From positions 304,507-368,506 of the forward strand of contig CAJTFN010000001.1 of the NCBI GenBank assembly GCA_910575815.1: DNA of 64,000 bases, read 5' to 3'. This stretch comes from Oscillospiraceae bacterium (GTDB lineage Bacteria > Bacillota > Clostridia > Oscillospirales > Oscillospiraceae). A model generated the notes under the pieces. The model was given only the letters and a program-made list of their open reading frames with translations, was not told the origin of the DNA and made no database searches. Shown here piece by piece: positions 15,516 to 24,900 of this stretch. Each line of letters starts with the position of its first letter. The first letter of the stretch is position 1. The translations under genes were made by a program, and so were the position numbers.

Positions 15516-15676
15516 GGGCAGCCTCCTATCTATCGTATTCGGATTCTTCTTTAAAGATACTATAGCAAATTTCGAAGAAGTCGTGTGCCCAAATTTTTTC
15601 CCTCCGGAGGCCGGGTTTTTAGCCGCTTTCTCCAAAGATCAAATAAATCTTTTCGGAGGTTTGTTGGATATTGGAA

Positions 15677-15705
15677 TTGCGGGGGTAGAAAAAGTGCGTT
15701 ATAGT
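15677..15705 (+). promoter_or_regulatory. Promoter of the AraC-MATE region
   Basis: TTGCGG (15677-15682), 17-nt spacer, TATAGT (15700-15705). It would give an unusually long, GC-rich leader of about 190 nt before the regulator gene. Confidence 0.55.
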
Positions 15706-15904
15706 GAAGGAAGTTCGGACCGCGTGGGGCCCGGGAGCTTCCCCGGCGGCCCTGGGGCTCGCTGGCATGGGGTGCGGATCCTTTATTTGGGTAAAGTTCA
15801 GGCCGCGTTGACGGTTTTCCCCGGCGAAACGCCGCCGCGGAGTTCAAAAGAGGATGTCGGATGACCCTGGGATGGAGCGCGGAAGGAGAGAGGAGGCGGA
15901 AACC
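15706..15904 (+). other. Long GC-rich untranslated leader of the AraC gene
   Basis: No convincing gene. The RNA would contain several G/C blocks that can pair (GGGGCCCGGGAGC, CCCCGGCGGCCC) and a clear hairpin CGGCG-AAA-CGCCG near 15821-15833. There is no U-run, so it is not an obvious terminator. I could not match it to a known riboswitch class. Confidence 0.4.
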
Positions 15905-16747
15905 GTGGGGGAAAACGCGGACAAGAGAGGATACCTGAAGGAGGATTTTCGCCTCTTTCACTTAAAGGACAGCCGGGCCCAGAAGTTGGACTATCACTAT
16001 CACGAGTTTGACAAGCTGATTCTGATGCTGGGAGGGAGAGTCACCTATCTGGTAGAGGGTGTGACCTATTTTTTGCAGCCCTGGGACATTCTGTTGGTCC
16101 AGCACAACCTGATTCACCGGCCCATCATCGACCCTTCGGAGCCCTATGAGCGGGTGGTCATCTGGCTGGGCCAGGATTGGCTGGCCGCCCGGAGCGACCC
16201 GGGGGAGGCGCTGGACGCCTGCTTCGACGCCGCCCGCCGCCGGGGCTTCCATCTGCTGCGGACCGGCCCGGAGCGCCGCCTCCAATACATGGGGGACATT
16301 CAGCGGCTGGAGGAGGCCCTGCACTCCGGGGAATTCGGCGCGTCCCGGCTGGCGGACACGCTTTGCCAGCAGATCCTGATTCAAGTGAACCGGGACCTTC
16401 TCCGGGACCGCACCGCCCAGGAGGAGACGGACAGCTATCGGGTGGACCCCAAGATCGAAGAAGTTCTCCGCTACATTTCCGCCAATTTGGACGGGGATCT
16501 GACGGTGGGCGCCCTGGCAAGGCGCTTTTACCTGAGCCGGTACTATTTGATGCACCGCTTCAAATCGGTCACCGGCTACACCATTCACCAGTACATCAGC
16601 CAAAAGCGTCTCCTCCAGGCGGGGGAGCTGATCCGCTCCGGCCTGCCCGTCATGAAGGCGGCGGAGCAGGTGGGCTTCTCCGAATACTCCACCTTCCTCC
16701 GCGCCTTTCGCAACACCTTCCACATGAATCCCCGTGACTTTCGCTGA
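15905..16747 (+). CDS. AraC-family transcriptional regulator with cupin sensor domain
   Basis: 280 aa. The N-terminal half is a cupin-like ligand domain (HYHEFDKLILMLGGRVTYLV, then DILLVQHNLIHRPII). The C-terminal ~100 residues hold two helix-turn-helix units (LTVGALARRFYLSRYYLMHRF and the second ending VGFSEYSTFLRAFRNTF), closing with the family signature PRDFR. I prefer the GTG at 15905, which has GAGGAGG 8 nt upstream and begins MGENADKRGYLKEDF; an ATG at 15854 in the same frame has a weaker site. The MATE pump gene 120 nt downstream, behind a terminator hairpin, is a plausible target. The effector is unknown. Confidence 0.88.
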   Translation: MGENADKRGYLKEDFRLFHLKDSRAQKLDYHYHEFDKLILMLGGRVTYLVEGVTYFLQPWDILLVQHNLIHRPIIDPSEPYERVVIWLGQDWLAARSDPGEALDACFDAARRRGFHLLRTGPERRLQYMGDIQRLEEALHSGEFGASRLADTLCQQILIQVNRDLLRDRTAQEETDSYRVDPKIEEVLRYISANLDGDLTVGALARRFYLSRYYLMHRFKSVTGYTIHQYISQKRLLQAGELIRSGLPVMKAAEQVGFSEYSTFLRAFRNTFHMNPRDFR

Positions 16748-16762
16748 CCGTTTTCCGGAAAG

Positions 16763-16796
16763 ATCCAGGGCCTTCAGAAGGCCCTGGATGCTTTTG
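16763..16796 (+). terminator. Intrinsic terminator between AraC gene and MATE gene
   Basis: Stem ATCCAGGGCCTT / AAGGCCCTGGAT, 3-nt loop, then GCTTTT. The MATE gene must therefore depend partly on read-through or on its own promoter. Confidence 0.7.
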
Positions 16797-16867
16797 GGCA
16801 TAAGCAGGTGAAAGAGCCTTGGCGCGCTCCCGTGATCGCGCCGGCGCAAGAGATGAAAAGAGGTACT

Positions 16868-18217
16868 ATGGAATCCAAACCGACACAAATTCAAATTGAT
16901 TTTTCAAGACAGGACCTCCGGAGGCTCATCATCCCCCTGGTCATTGAACAGCTTCTGGCCATCACCGTGGGCCTTCTGGACTCCGTCATGGTTTCCCAGG
17001 TGGGGGAGGCGGCCATCTCCGCCGTGTCCCTGGTGGACACGGTGAATGTGCTGCTGGTCAACACCTTTTCGGCCCTGGCCACCGGCGGCGCGGCCATTGC
17101 CGGGCAATACCTGGGCCGCCGGGAGACGGAGAAGGCCGGGCACTCCGGCGAGCAGCTGCTGCTGTTCATGACGGAGGCGTCTCTGGTCATTATGGCGCTC
17201 TTCTACCTGGGCCGTGGCTTTGTGCTGAACGTGGTCTTCGGCCAAGTGGACGCCGACGTGGCGGCTTACGCCAACACCTATTATCTTATCGTCGAGGCCT
17301 CCACCCCCTTCCTGGCGGTTTACAGCGCCGGGGCGGCCCTCTTCCGGGTGATGGGGAACTCCAAGATCTCCATGTGGGTCTCCCTGGGGATGAACATCAT
17401 CAACGCCGCGGGCAACGCCCTGCTGATCTTCGGGTTCCGCATGGGCGTGGAGGGGGTAGCCATTCCCACTCTGGTTTCCCGGATGTTTGCCGCCGGGGCC
17501 ATGGTGCTCCTCCTGGGCCGGCCTGATATGCCGCTTCGGGTGAAGCGGTTCCAGTTCCGGCATGACCGTTACATTGTGAAGAACATTCTTCGCTTTGGCG
17601 TCACCAACGGTTTGGAGAGCAGCATGTTCCAGCTGGGGAAGATTCTCCTGCTGTCCACCGTCTCTGTGCTGGGCACCGCCTCCGTGGCGGCCAACGCCAT
17701 CGGCGGCACCTTTGCCACGTTCCAGTGCGTGGCGGGGAACGCGATGGGCTTGGGAATTGTGACGGTGGTTTCTCAGTGCGTGGGAGCGGGAAACATTGAG
17801 CGGGCCCGGTTCTACACCAAGAAGCTGGTGAAGCAGGCCTATCTCTTCATGGGCATCTCTATTTTCCTGGTGTATCTGTCCATGCCCCTGCTCCTTCAGC
17901 TGTATAATGTCTCGGCGGAGGCGGAGCTCTATGCCCGCCAGATTGTCTGGCTCCACGGATTCATGGGCATGCTGATCTGGCCGCTTTCCTTCACGCTGCC
18001 CCAGGCCCTCCGGGCGGCGGGGGACACCCGGTTTACCATGACGGTTTCCTCCGTATCCATGTGGACCATGCGGGTGGGCTTCGGCGTACTGCTGGGACGG
18101 TATTTGGGCTTCGGCGTGGTAGGCATCTGGATGGCCATGTTCGCGGATTGGCTGCTGCGCATCGCGTTCTTCCTGCCCCGCTTTCATGGGCACCGCTGGG
18201 AGACCAAGTCTCTTTAA
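16868..18217 (+). CDS. MATE-family efflux transporter
   Basis: 449 aa integral membrane protein with about twelve hydrophobic segments in two repeats, the MATE layout (Na+ or H+ driven export of cationic drugs, toxins or metabolites). Typical sequence: LVIEQLLAITVGLLDSVMVS at the first helix, ATGGAAIAGQYLGRR after helix two, and LPQALRAAGDTRFTM near the end of the second half. I chose ATG 16868 with AAGAGG upstream; an in-frame start at 16808 overlaps the terminator. It follows the AraC gene, which may regulate it. Substrate not predictable. Confidence 0.9.
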   Translation: MESKPTQIQIDFSRQDLRRLIIPLVIEQLLAITVGLLDSVMVSQVGEAAISAVSLVDTVNVLLVNTFSALATGGAAIAGQYLGRRETEKAGHSGEQLLLFMTEASLVIMALFYLGRGFVLNVVFGQVDADVAAYANTYYLIVEASTPFLAVYSAGAALFRVMGNSKISMWVSLGMNIINAAGNALLIFGFRMGVEGVAIPTLVSRMFAAGAMVLLLGRPDMPLRVKRFQFRHDRYIVKNILRFGVTNGLESSMFQLGKILLLSTVSVLGTASVAANAIGGTFATFQCVAGNAMGLGIVTVVSQCVGAGNIERARFYTKKLVKQAYLFMGISIFLVYLSMPLLLQLYNVSAEAELYARQIVWLHGFMGMLIWPLSFTLPQALRAAGDTRFTMTVSSVSMWTMRVGFGVLLGRYLGFGVVGIWMAMFADWLLRIAFFLPRFHGHRWETKSL

Positions 18218-18236
18218 AAGTGGCATCGGATGACAA

Positions 18237-18273
18237 AACCCCCTTGAAACGGCAAAGCCGTTTCAAGGGGGTT
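18237..18273. terminator. Bidirectional terminator between convergent genes
   Basis: Seventeen-bp stem (18237-18253 with 18257-18273, arm AACCCCCTTGAAACGGC) with an AAA loop. It separates the rightward MATE gene from the leftward dehydrogenase gene. Confidence 0.8.
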
Positions 18274-18303
18274 CCGCTTGTCCGGGAAGCATGGTTTGCC
18301 TTT

Positions 18304-19275
18304 TTAATACCCCCTGCCGCGGTCCACCAGGCTGTTTAGCGGCCGCCCGGCGCCGTAGTTCCGAAGGTCCTCGCAGAACATCTCGACATTGCGGTCACAG
18401 GTGTAGCCCAGCGTCATGTTTCCGGAGACGTGAGGCGTAAGGATTACGTTTTTTGCACTCCACAGAGGATGGTCCTCAGGCAGAGGCTCCGGGTCCATAA
18501 CGTCCAGGGCGGCTCCGGACAGACGGCCTGTGTTCAGAGCCTCGATCAGGGGCTCCTGATGGATGGCCGTTCCCCGTCCCACGTTGACCACATGGGCGCC
18601 GGAGGGCAGAAGCGCAATCCGGTCCCGGTTCAGAATGTGATAGGTCTCCGGCGTACTGGGAAGGGCCATGATGAGGTTTTGGGTTCGGGGCAGAACCGCG
18701 TCTAATTCCGAGATGGGCAGCACCTCGTCGTAGACCGCCTCCCGGGCGGTTCCGCTCCGGCTGAGGCCGGTGATCCTGGCCGCGCCCATGCCCCGGAGCC
18801 GTTCCGCCACGTGGAAGCCGATGTTTCCCAGGCCCAGAAGGGTAAATTGATTGTCGCGAATGGAGCGGACGGGGAGCTGATTGCTCCAGCTCCGGTTTCG
18901 GACGACCTCCTCGTACTCCGGCATCCGCCGCAGCAGCATCAGCAGCACCATGACCACGTGCTCCGCGATGGTAACGCCGTAGCAATTGGTGTTGGTGAGC
19001 AGGCAGTCCGGATTGGCGAAGAGTCCGGAATCGCCGCAATAGGGGTCCACTCCGGCGAAGGAGCAGCAGTACCACCGGAGAGAGGCGGGGGCGGTTCGCA
19101 GCAGGTCCGGGGAGTGGGCGTAGAGAACCTCACAGCGCTGAAGACAGGCTTTGGCCTCCTCGAATTGGTCCAGGGGGAAGAAGTGGGGGAGAAAGCCGGC
19201 GGCTCCGGCAGTTTCGCGGATTTGGCGCTTATGGTCTTCGGTGAGGAATTCCAGATAGATGCAGATTTCTCGCAT
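18304..19275 (-). CDS. D-isomer-specific 2-hydroxyacid dehydrogenase
   Basis: NAD(P)-dependent reductase of 2-keto acids to D-2-hydroxy acids, or the reverse; 323 aa, standard length. The Rossmann motif LGLGNIGFHVAERL is near residue 145. The catalytic Arg is in VVNVGRGTAI, the Glu in MDPEPLPEDHPLW and the His in LTPHVSGNM, so the active site is intact. The N-terminal catalytic half is less conserved and substrate cannot be read off; it is not specifically a PGDH (no ACT domain) or VanH. The start at 19275 has AGGAGG upstream. It lies 31 nt after the flavoprotein gene in the same direction, so the two may form an operon. Confidence 0.9.
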   Translation of the reverse strand: MREICIYLEFLTEDHKRQIRETAGAAGFLPHFFPLDQFEEAKACLQRCEVLYAHSPDLLRTAPASLRWYCCSFAGVDPYCGDSGLFANPDCLLTNTNCYGVTIAEHVVMVLLMLLRRMPEYEEVVRNRSWSNQLPVRSIRDNQFTLLGLGNIGFHVAERLRGMGAARITGLSRSGTAREAVYDEVLPISELDAVLPRTQNLIMALPSTPETYHILNRDRIALLPSGAHVVNVGRGTAIHQEPLIEALNTGRLSGAALDVMDPEPLPEDHPLWSAKNVILTPHVSGNMTLGYTCDRNVEMFCEDLRNYGAGRPLNSLVDRGRGY

Positions 19276-19306
19276 AGGGGCCTCCTGTTTTCAATGAGAT
19301 GGGGGG

Positions 19307-20887
19307 TTATGTGCCGCTTCTCAGCAGAGCCTCGGCGCAGCGCATGCCGTCGGCGGCGGCGGAGAGAATACCTCCCGCGTAACCCGCGCCCTCGCCGCAG
19401 GGGTACAGTCCGTGGATTCCGGATTGGCAGTCCGTCCCCCGCAGGATGCGGACGGGGGAGGAGCTGCGGGTCTCCACGGCGGTGAGCACGGCGTCCGGAG
19501 CATCATAACCCCGGAGCTTCCGGCCCAGGATGGGCAGGGCCTCCTCCAGCGCCGCCGCGACGAAGGGGGGGAGGCAGCCGTGGAGGTCCGTCCAGGTGAC
19601 GCCGGGACGGTAACTGGGGCGGACCCGCCCGGGGCCTTGCGAGGCACGGCGGGCCAGGAAGTCCTCCACCCGCTGGGCCGGGGCCCGATAGCCGCCGCCT
19701 CCCAGAGTGTAGGCCGCCTCCTCCAACTGCCGCTGGAAGGCTACTCCGGCCAGGGAATCGCTGCCGAAATCCTCCGGTGTGACGTTGACCAGAATCGCGC
19801 CGTTGATGTTCTCCTTGTCCCGGGCGAACTTGCTCATGCCGTTGGTTACCACGCGGTTTGCCTCCGACGCGGCGGCTACTACCTCCCCGCCGGGGCAGAC
19901 GCAGAAGGAGAAGACGCCCCGGCCGCCGGAGAGGTGACAGGAGAGCTTGTAAGTGGAAGCGGGCAGCCCTGGGTGCCCGGCGTACTGGCGGTACTGGGCG
20001 GCGTCGCAGTCCGCCTGGCGGTGCTCGATCCGCAGGCCCACAGCAAAGGGCTTGGCCTCCATGGGGACCTCGCGGCGGCGCAGCATTTCAAAGGTGTCCC
20101 GGGCGGAGTGACCGGGGCAGAGGATTAATCTCCGGCAGGGGAGGAACGCCTGGCCCGCCGGGCCGGAGATTTGGATTCCCGTCAGGGCTCCGTCATGGAT
20201 CCGCAGATCCTCCAGACGGGTTTCGAAGCGGATGTCCGTTCCCAGGGCGGCCAGCTTCCGGCGAAGGTTCCCCAGGAGGGTGTGGAGGTAGTCTGTGCCG
20301 ATGTGGGGCTTGGCGTCGATGAGAATGTCCTCCGGCGCGCCGCAGGCGGCGAGCTGCTCCAGGATAAAACGGTGGCGGATATCCCGGGTGCCGGTGTTCA
20401 GCTTCCCGTCGGAGAAGGCCCCGGCCCCTCCTTCGCCGAACTGGACGTTGGATTCCGGGTTCAGGGTTCCGGAGGACCAGAAGCCCTCCACGTCGGCCCG
20501 CCGGGTCTCCACCGGGCGGCCGCGTTCCAGCAGAATGGGCCGCTGACCGGCCTTGGCCAGGATCAGCGCGGCGAACAGGCCCGCCGGTCCCGCGCCCACC
20601 ACCACCGGGGGCGGCTCCATCGGCGGCATCGGTTCCGGGAGGCGGTAAACCGGCCCCGGTTCGAAGCGGCTGACCTTTTTGCTGCGGCAGCGCCGGAGCA
20701 CGGCGGTTTCGTGCTCCACGGAAACCGCCAGGGTGTAACGCAGGGTTACGTCCTCCCGGGCGTCCACGCTCCGGCGGAGAATCCGGAGAGAGCGAAGGGC
20801 AGGGACACGGAGCAGTTTTGCGGCTTGAGCGGCCAGCTCTGTTTCCCCCGCGCCGGGGGGGAGATAGAGGCCTTCCAGCTTGAGCAT
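19307..20887 (-). CDS. FAD-dependent oxidoreductase (COG2509-type)
   Basis: 526 aa flavoprotein of the uncharacterised FAD-dependent dehydrogenase family. Residues 1-85 form a small leading domain rich in basic residues. The FAD-binding loop VVGAGPAGLFAALILAKAG is near 95-113, followed by SNVQFGEGGAGAFSDGKLNT, a strongly conserved family stretch, and by RLILCPGHSARDTF. Near the C-terminus, LYPCGEGAGYAGGILSAAAD closes the FAD fold. The ATG at 20887 has AAGGAGG upstream; an extension to 20935 is not needed. Distribution in Clostridia is broad; the electron acceptor or substrate is unknown. The dehydrogenase gene follows at 31 nt. Confidence 0.87.
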   Translation of the reverse strand: MLKLEGLYLPPGAGETELAAQAAKLLRVPALRSLRILRRSVDAREDVTLRYTLAVSVEHETAVLRRCRSKKVSRFEPGPVYRLPEPMPPMEPPPVVVGAGPAGLFAALILAKAGQRPILLERGRPVETRRADVEGFWSSGTLNPESNVQFGEGGAGAFSDGKLNTGTRDIRHRFILEQLAACGAPEDILIDAKPHIGTDYLHTLLGNLRRKLAALGTDIRFETRLEDLRIHDGALTGIQISGPAGQAFLPCRRLILCPGHSARDTFEMLRRREVPMEAKPFAVGLRIEHRQADCDAAQYRQYAGHPGLPASTYKLSCHLSGGRGVFSFCVCPGGEVVAAASEANRVVTNGMSKFARDKENINGAILVNVTPEDFGSDSLAGVAFQRQLEEAAYTLGGGGYRAPAQRVEDFLARRASQGPGRVRPSYRPGVTWTDLHGCLPPFVAAALEEALPILGRKLRGYDAPDAVLTAVETRSSSPVRILRGTDCQSGIHGLYPCGEGAGYAGGILSAAADGMRCAEALLRSGT

Positions 20888-21007
20888 GGGCTGCCTCCTT
20901 TCGTGGAAAGAATGGGTGTTGCAAGTATAGCACAAATTTTGGAGAGATGGAATCTGTACTTTGGATTTTTCGACGGAAGAATTTCGGGAAAAATTTTGAA
21001 AACCCCC

Positions 21008-21035
21008 TTGACAAATTTGAAAGATTTAGTATAAT
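21008..21035 (+). promoter_or_regulatory. Near-consensus promoter of tRNA-Gln
   Basis: TTGACA (21008-21013), 16-nt spacer, TATAAT (21030-21035). Transcription would begin about 15 nt before the tRNA 5' end. Confidence 0.85.
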
Positions 21036-21057
21036 AATAGCTGTTCAACGGCAATAC

Positions 21058-21131
21058 AGCGGGTTTGTGTAAAGGTAGCACAGCAGACTCTGACTCTGTA
21101 TGTGAGGGTTCGAATCCTTCACCCGCTGCCA
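21058..21131 (+). tRNA. tRNA-Gln (anticodon CTG)
   Basis: Full cloverleaf: acceptor AGCGGGT / ACCCGCT, D stem GTGT/GCAC with loop AAAGGTA, anticodon stem GCAGA/TCTGT with loop CTCTGAC (anticodon CTG), T arm GAGGG-TTCGAAT-CCTTC, discriminator G and encoded CCA. It reads CAG codons. A promoter lies ahead and a terminator behind, so it is a single-gene unit. Confidence 0.95.
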
Positions 21132-21136
21132 AGAGG

Positions 21137-21173
21137 AAACGTCTGAATCAGTTATGGTTCAGACGTTTTTCTT
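21137..21173 (+). terminator. Intrinsic terminator of tRNA-Gln
   Basis: Stem AAACGTCTGAA / TTCAGACGTTT with a 10-nt loop, followed by TTCTT. Confidence 0.85.
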
Positions 21174-21443
21174 ATGCCCCAACTAGGAGTTCTTTTTTGT
21201 ATGCTTGTGTTCCAATGGAACTGGCATTTTCATCACTGTTATAGAGAGACCAGCACAAGCGTCAATGTGAATTTCCAGATCGATGGGGTGATCGCAGACA
21301 CCCAAAATTATTATGCCTACAGCAGGAATAGACCCTCAAGTCCATCTTGCGGGAGATGCACTCCGCCTGAATCCGTGTGACTTGAAACTTGCAAAAGGAA
21401 ATCTGATGTGGTAAAATAAAATGCTATGTCAGATTTCCTTTCT
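21174..21443. other. Gene-free, AT-richer stretch after tRNA-Gln
   Basis: No gene I can support; a 68-codon frame at the left end has no ribosome site or recognisable motif. The composition is lower in GC than the flanks. TTGCAA-17-TAAAAT (21390-21418) looks like a promoter but lies inside a hairpin GGAAATCTGA / TCAGATTTCC (21396-21405, 21428-21437) that is followed by TTTCTTTT. It is probably residue of the element whose integrase relic follows. Confidence 0.4.
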
Positions 21444-21836
21444 TTTCCAGAAAAGAGACCGTTATATCCGAAAAACGCGGAGACAGCGTTATTTGCGGAA
21501 GCTGCGAAATATAGAGAAACGGAAACCAAAAGGCCTGAATGATTGCATTAAGGCCCGGGATGTGGTTTGGCGAAGCGTTTGATCTGAGATGGCGTGCCTG
21601 TGACTTTGAGACTGGTATTCTTTATAGAACCCAAACAAGCAGGAGGAGAATGGGGAATATCACTTTATGAAGTATCTGCCCCTAAGATAGAGGCTGGATA
21701 CCAGGAAATCCCGCTGCCAGAGTATCAGCACTTTGTATAGAAGAAGATGCGGGAGCTCAGGAAGAGGAACCTCCATGATGCCATTCATTCAAGGCGCCAC
21801 GGGGCGCCGGAATATGGCATCATAATGGAAGCTTAA
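21444..21836 (+). pseudogene. Decayed tyrosine recombinase (integrase) fragment
   Basis: Three frames carry successive pieces of a phage/ICE-type integrase. First comes PEKRPLYPKNAETALFAEAAK (21447 on). Next is MIALRPGMWFGEAFDLRWRA, CDFETGIL (21539 on), the box that holds the first catalytic Arg. Last is PKIEAGYQEIPLPEYQHFV, stop, KKMRELRKRNLHDA (about 21690-21836). The conserved GMRxGE is GMWFGE here, so the catalytic Arg is lost, and frameshifts and stops break the gene. It lies 300 nt past a tRNA gene, where such enzymes integrate. I see no intact element, and no second copy of the tRNA 3' end within the gap. Confidence 0.65.
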
Positions 21837-21957
21837 ATTTTATGGCTGCTTGAGCGAGAAAATATGCCAGGAAATGAGAAGATATGTTAAATGTAATGAC
21901 CTCAAACCCATTATGGTGCAGGGATTTAAGGGGCTTTGAGAAGAAAGGGGTGGTTGT

Positions 21958-24900
21958 GTGTACCTAAAAGCATTGGAAATTCAGGGCTTTAAGTCCTTTC
22001 CGGACAAGACCCTTTTAAATTTCGCGGAGGACATCACCGCCATCGTCGGACCCAACGGCTCAGGGAAGAGCAACATTTCCGACGCCATCCGTTGGGTCAT
22101 GGGAGAACAGAGCGCCAAGGGCCTCCGGGGCGCCAAGATGGAGGATGTCATCTTCGGCGGTACGGAGCAGAGAAACCAGGTGGGCTTCGCCCAGGTGACC
22201 CTGGTGCTGGACAACACCGAGGGGATCTTCCCCGCCTTGGAGGAGGCGGAGGTGGCCGTCACCCGCCGGTATTACCGCAGCGGGGAGAGCGAATACTACA
22301 TCAACCGCCAGTCCGTCCGGCTCAAGGATGTGACGGAACTGTTTCTGGACACGGGTCTGGGCCGGGAGGGTTACTCCATCATCGGTCAGGGCAAAATCGA
22401 CGAAATCCTCTCCACCCGCAGCAGCGAACGCCGGGAGATTTTCGAGGAGGCTGCCGGTATCTCCCGCTTCCGCCACCGGAAGGAGGAGGCGGAGCGGAAG
22501 CTGGAGAGGACGGAGGAGAACCTGGTCCGTATCAACGACAAGATCGGGGAATTGGAGCTTCAGGTGGAACCCCTCCGGGACCAGGCGGAGAAGGCGAAGC
22601 AATACCTCATCCTCCGGGATGAGCTCCGGATTCTGGAAATTTCCCTGTGGCTGGAGAATTTGGACGCGCTGAAGGTCAGCGCCCGGAAGCTGGAAATGGA
22701 CTTCCGCGCCGCCCAGCAGGAGCGGGATGCCGCCCGGGCCGCTCTGGACAGCCTCTACGCCGAGGGGGAGCGCTTTGGTGAGGAGATGCGGCGGAAGGAC
22801 ATGGAGGCGGAGCGGGTCCGGACGGAGGCCGGGGAGCTGGACGCCCAGGCCAAGGATCAGTCCGCCGCCATCGCGGTGCTGGAAAGCGGCATCGCCCACA
22901 ATCAGGAGAACATCCGCCGGGCCGAGACGGAGCTGGTGGAGTCGGACAGCCGGGCCGGTGGGCTGGCGGCCCAGTCCGCCGCCGAACGGGAGCGGGCCCA
23001 GGAGCTGGAGGCCCGTCTGGAGAAGCTGAACGCCGGCCTGGAGGCCCTGCTGGAACGGGCCCGGGACGCTGCCCGGCAGGCGGGGGGACAGCAGTCCGAG
23101 GCGGAGTCCCTCCGGGGCCGGGAGGCCATGGCCGTGGCGGCCGCTGCCGATTCCAGAGCGGAGGCCGCCGCCATTTCCGCTGAGAACGGACAGATGGAGG
23201 AGCGCCGGGCCGCCGTGGAGGCGGATCGGGCCGCTCTGGAGGAGCGCCTGGAGGAGACCCGGACAGAGGCCCGGTCCAACCGCCGGGCCCTGGAGAACGC
23301 CCAGGACGCCGCCACCGCCGCCGCCAATATCATCGCGGGACACAGTCTGCGGATGGAGGAGCGGGAGAAGAAGGCCGCTGCCGCCGGGGACAAGCGTATG
23401 AAGCTGACCATGGACGCCGGGGCCCTGGAGAACCGTATTCGGCTTTTGACAGAGATGGAAAAGGACTACGAGGGTTTCTCCAAGGCGGTGAAGCTGGTGT
23501 GCCAGAACCGCCTGCGGGGAGTCCATGGTCCCGTGGCGGGACTGATGAAAACGGAGCAGCGCTATACGGTGGCCATTGAGATCGCTCTGGGAGCGGGGCT
23601 CCAGAACGTCGTGGTGGACCGGGAGGAGGACGCCAAGGCCGCCATCGGCTTTTTGAAGCAGCGGGACGGAGGCCGGGCCACCTTCCTGCCCCTCACCGCG
23701 ATCCGGGGAGAGGAGCTGCGGCCCAATGGGGTGGAACGGGAATTCGGCTTCGTGGGCATTGCCTCCCGGCTGGTGCGCTTCGATCCCAAGTATCAGAATA
23801 TCTTTCAGAACCTTCTGGGCCGGACGGTGATTGTGGAGGACCTGGACTGCGGTATCTCCCTGGCCCGAAAGTACCGGGGCGCTTTCCGCATCGTCACTCT
23901 GGACGGGCAGGTCATTAACCGGGGGGGCTCCATGACCGGCGGCTCCGTCTCTCGGAACGCCGGCGTCCTGAGCCGGGCCGCGGAGCTGGAAAAACTCCAC
24001 AGCCAGTCCGGGGAGCTTCAAAAACGCCTGGCCGCTGCCCAAGAGGAGGAGGCGGCCGCCGCCCGGGAGCTGGCCGCCGCCCGCTACGACCTTGAAACCG
24101 CCGGGGAGCAGCGCCGTCAGGCGGAGGACGAGGTCCTGCGGCTGGAGGGCGCGAAAAACCATTATGATAGCTTGCTGAAATCCTTAACTGAAAATCTGGA
24201 GAATTTGACAGGGGAACTGGAGAGCCTTACCGGCCATCTGGCGGAGAACCAAAAGAGAAAAGAAGCGGCGGAACAGGCCATCGCCCAGCAGGAGGCCCTG
24301 GCCGCCCAATACCGGGAGAAGGCTGCGGCGGTCCTCTCGGACCAGTCGGAGCTGCTGGCGCAGTCCAATGCCTTGAGCGAGGAGGTCGCCGGGAAGAAAG
24401 AGGCCCTGGCCTCAATGACGGCCGAGCGGGACGTTGCCCTCCAGAGGGCGGAGGACCTCCGCCATTTGGCAACAGAGCTGACAGGGAACCGCCAGCTCCG
24501 GGAAGAGACTCTGGAGCGCTATCAGGGAGACATTCAAAAGGCCCTGGACGAGATTTCCCAGCGGCGGGAAACCGCCGGGGAGCTGAACCGGCGCTGGCAG
24601 GCCTGTCAGGAGCGCTTGTCGGCCCTGAATGAGGAGAAGCTGGCCCTGGAGGCCCAGCGCACCGCCCAGAATAAGGCCGGCCAGGAGATGAACGAGAACC
24701 TGCTGAATCTGGAGCGCTCCGCTTCCCGGCTGGAGCAAAAGCTGGCCACCTCGGGCATGGAGGAAAAGCAGATTCTCGACCGCCTCTGGGAGCACTACGA
24801 GCTCAGCCACAGCGCCGCCCAGGCCCAGCGGGTGGAGCTGGAGAGTATTCCCAAGGCCACCCGGCGAATCGGGGAACTGAAACGGGACATCTCCGCCCTG

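Noticed and set aside
15706-15904. 6S RNA, SRP RNA or a known riboswitch in the AraC leader
   Set aside because: I could not find the conserved cores of these RNAs; left as an unassigned leader.
21174-21380. 68-codon frame right after the tRNA-Gln terminator
   Set aside because: No ribosome site, no motif, lies in the degraded element region.
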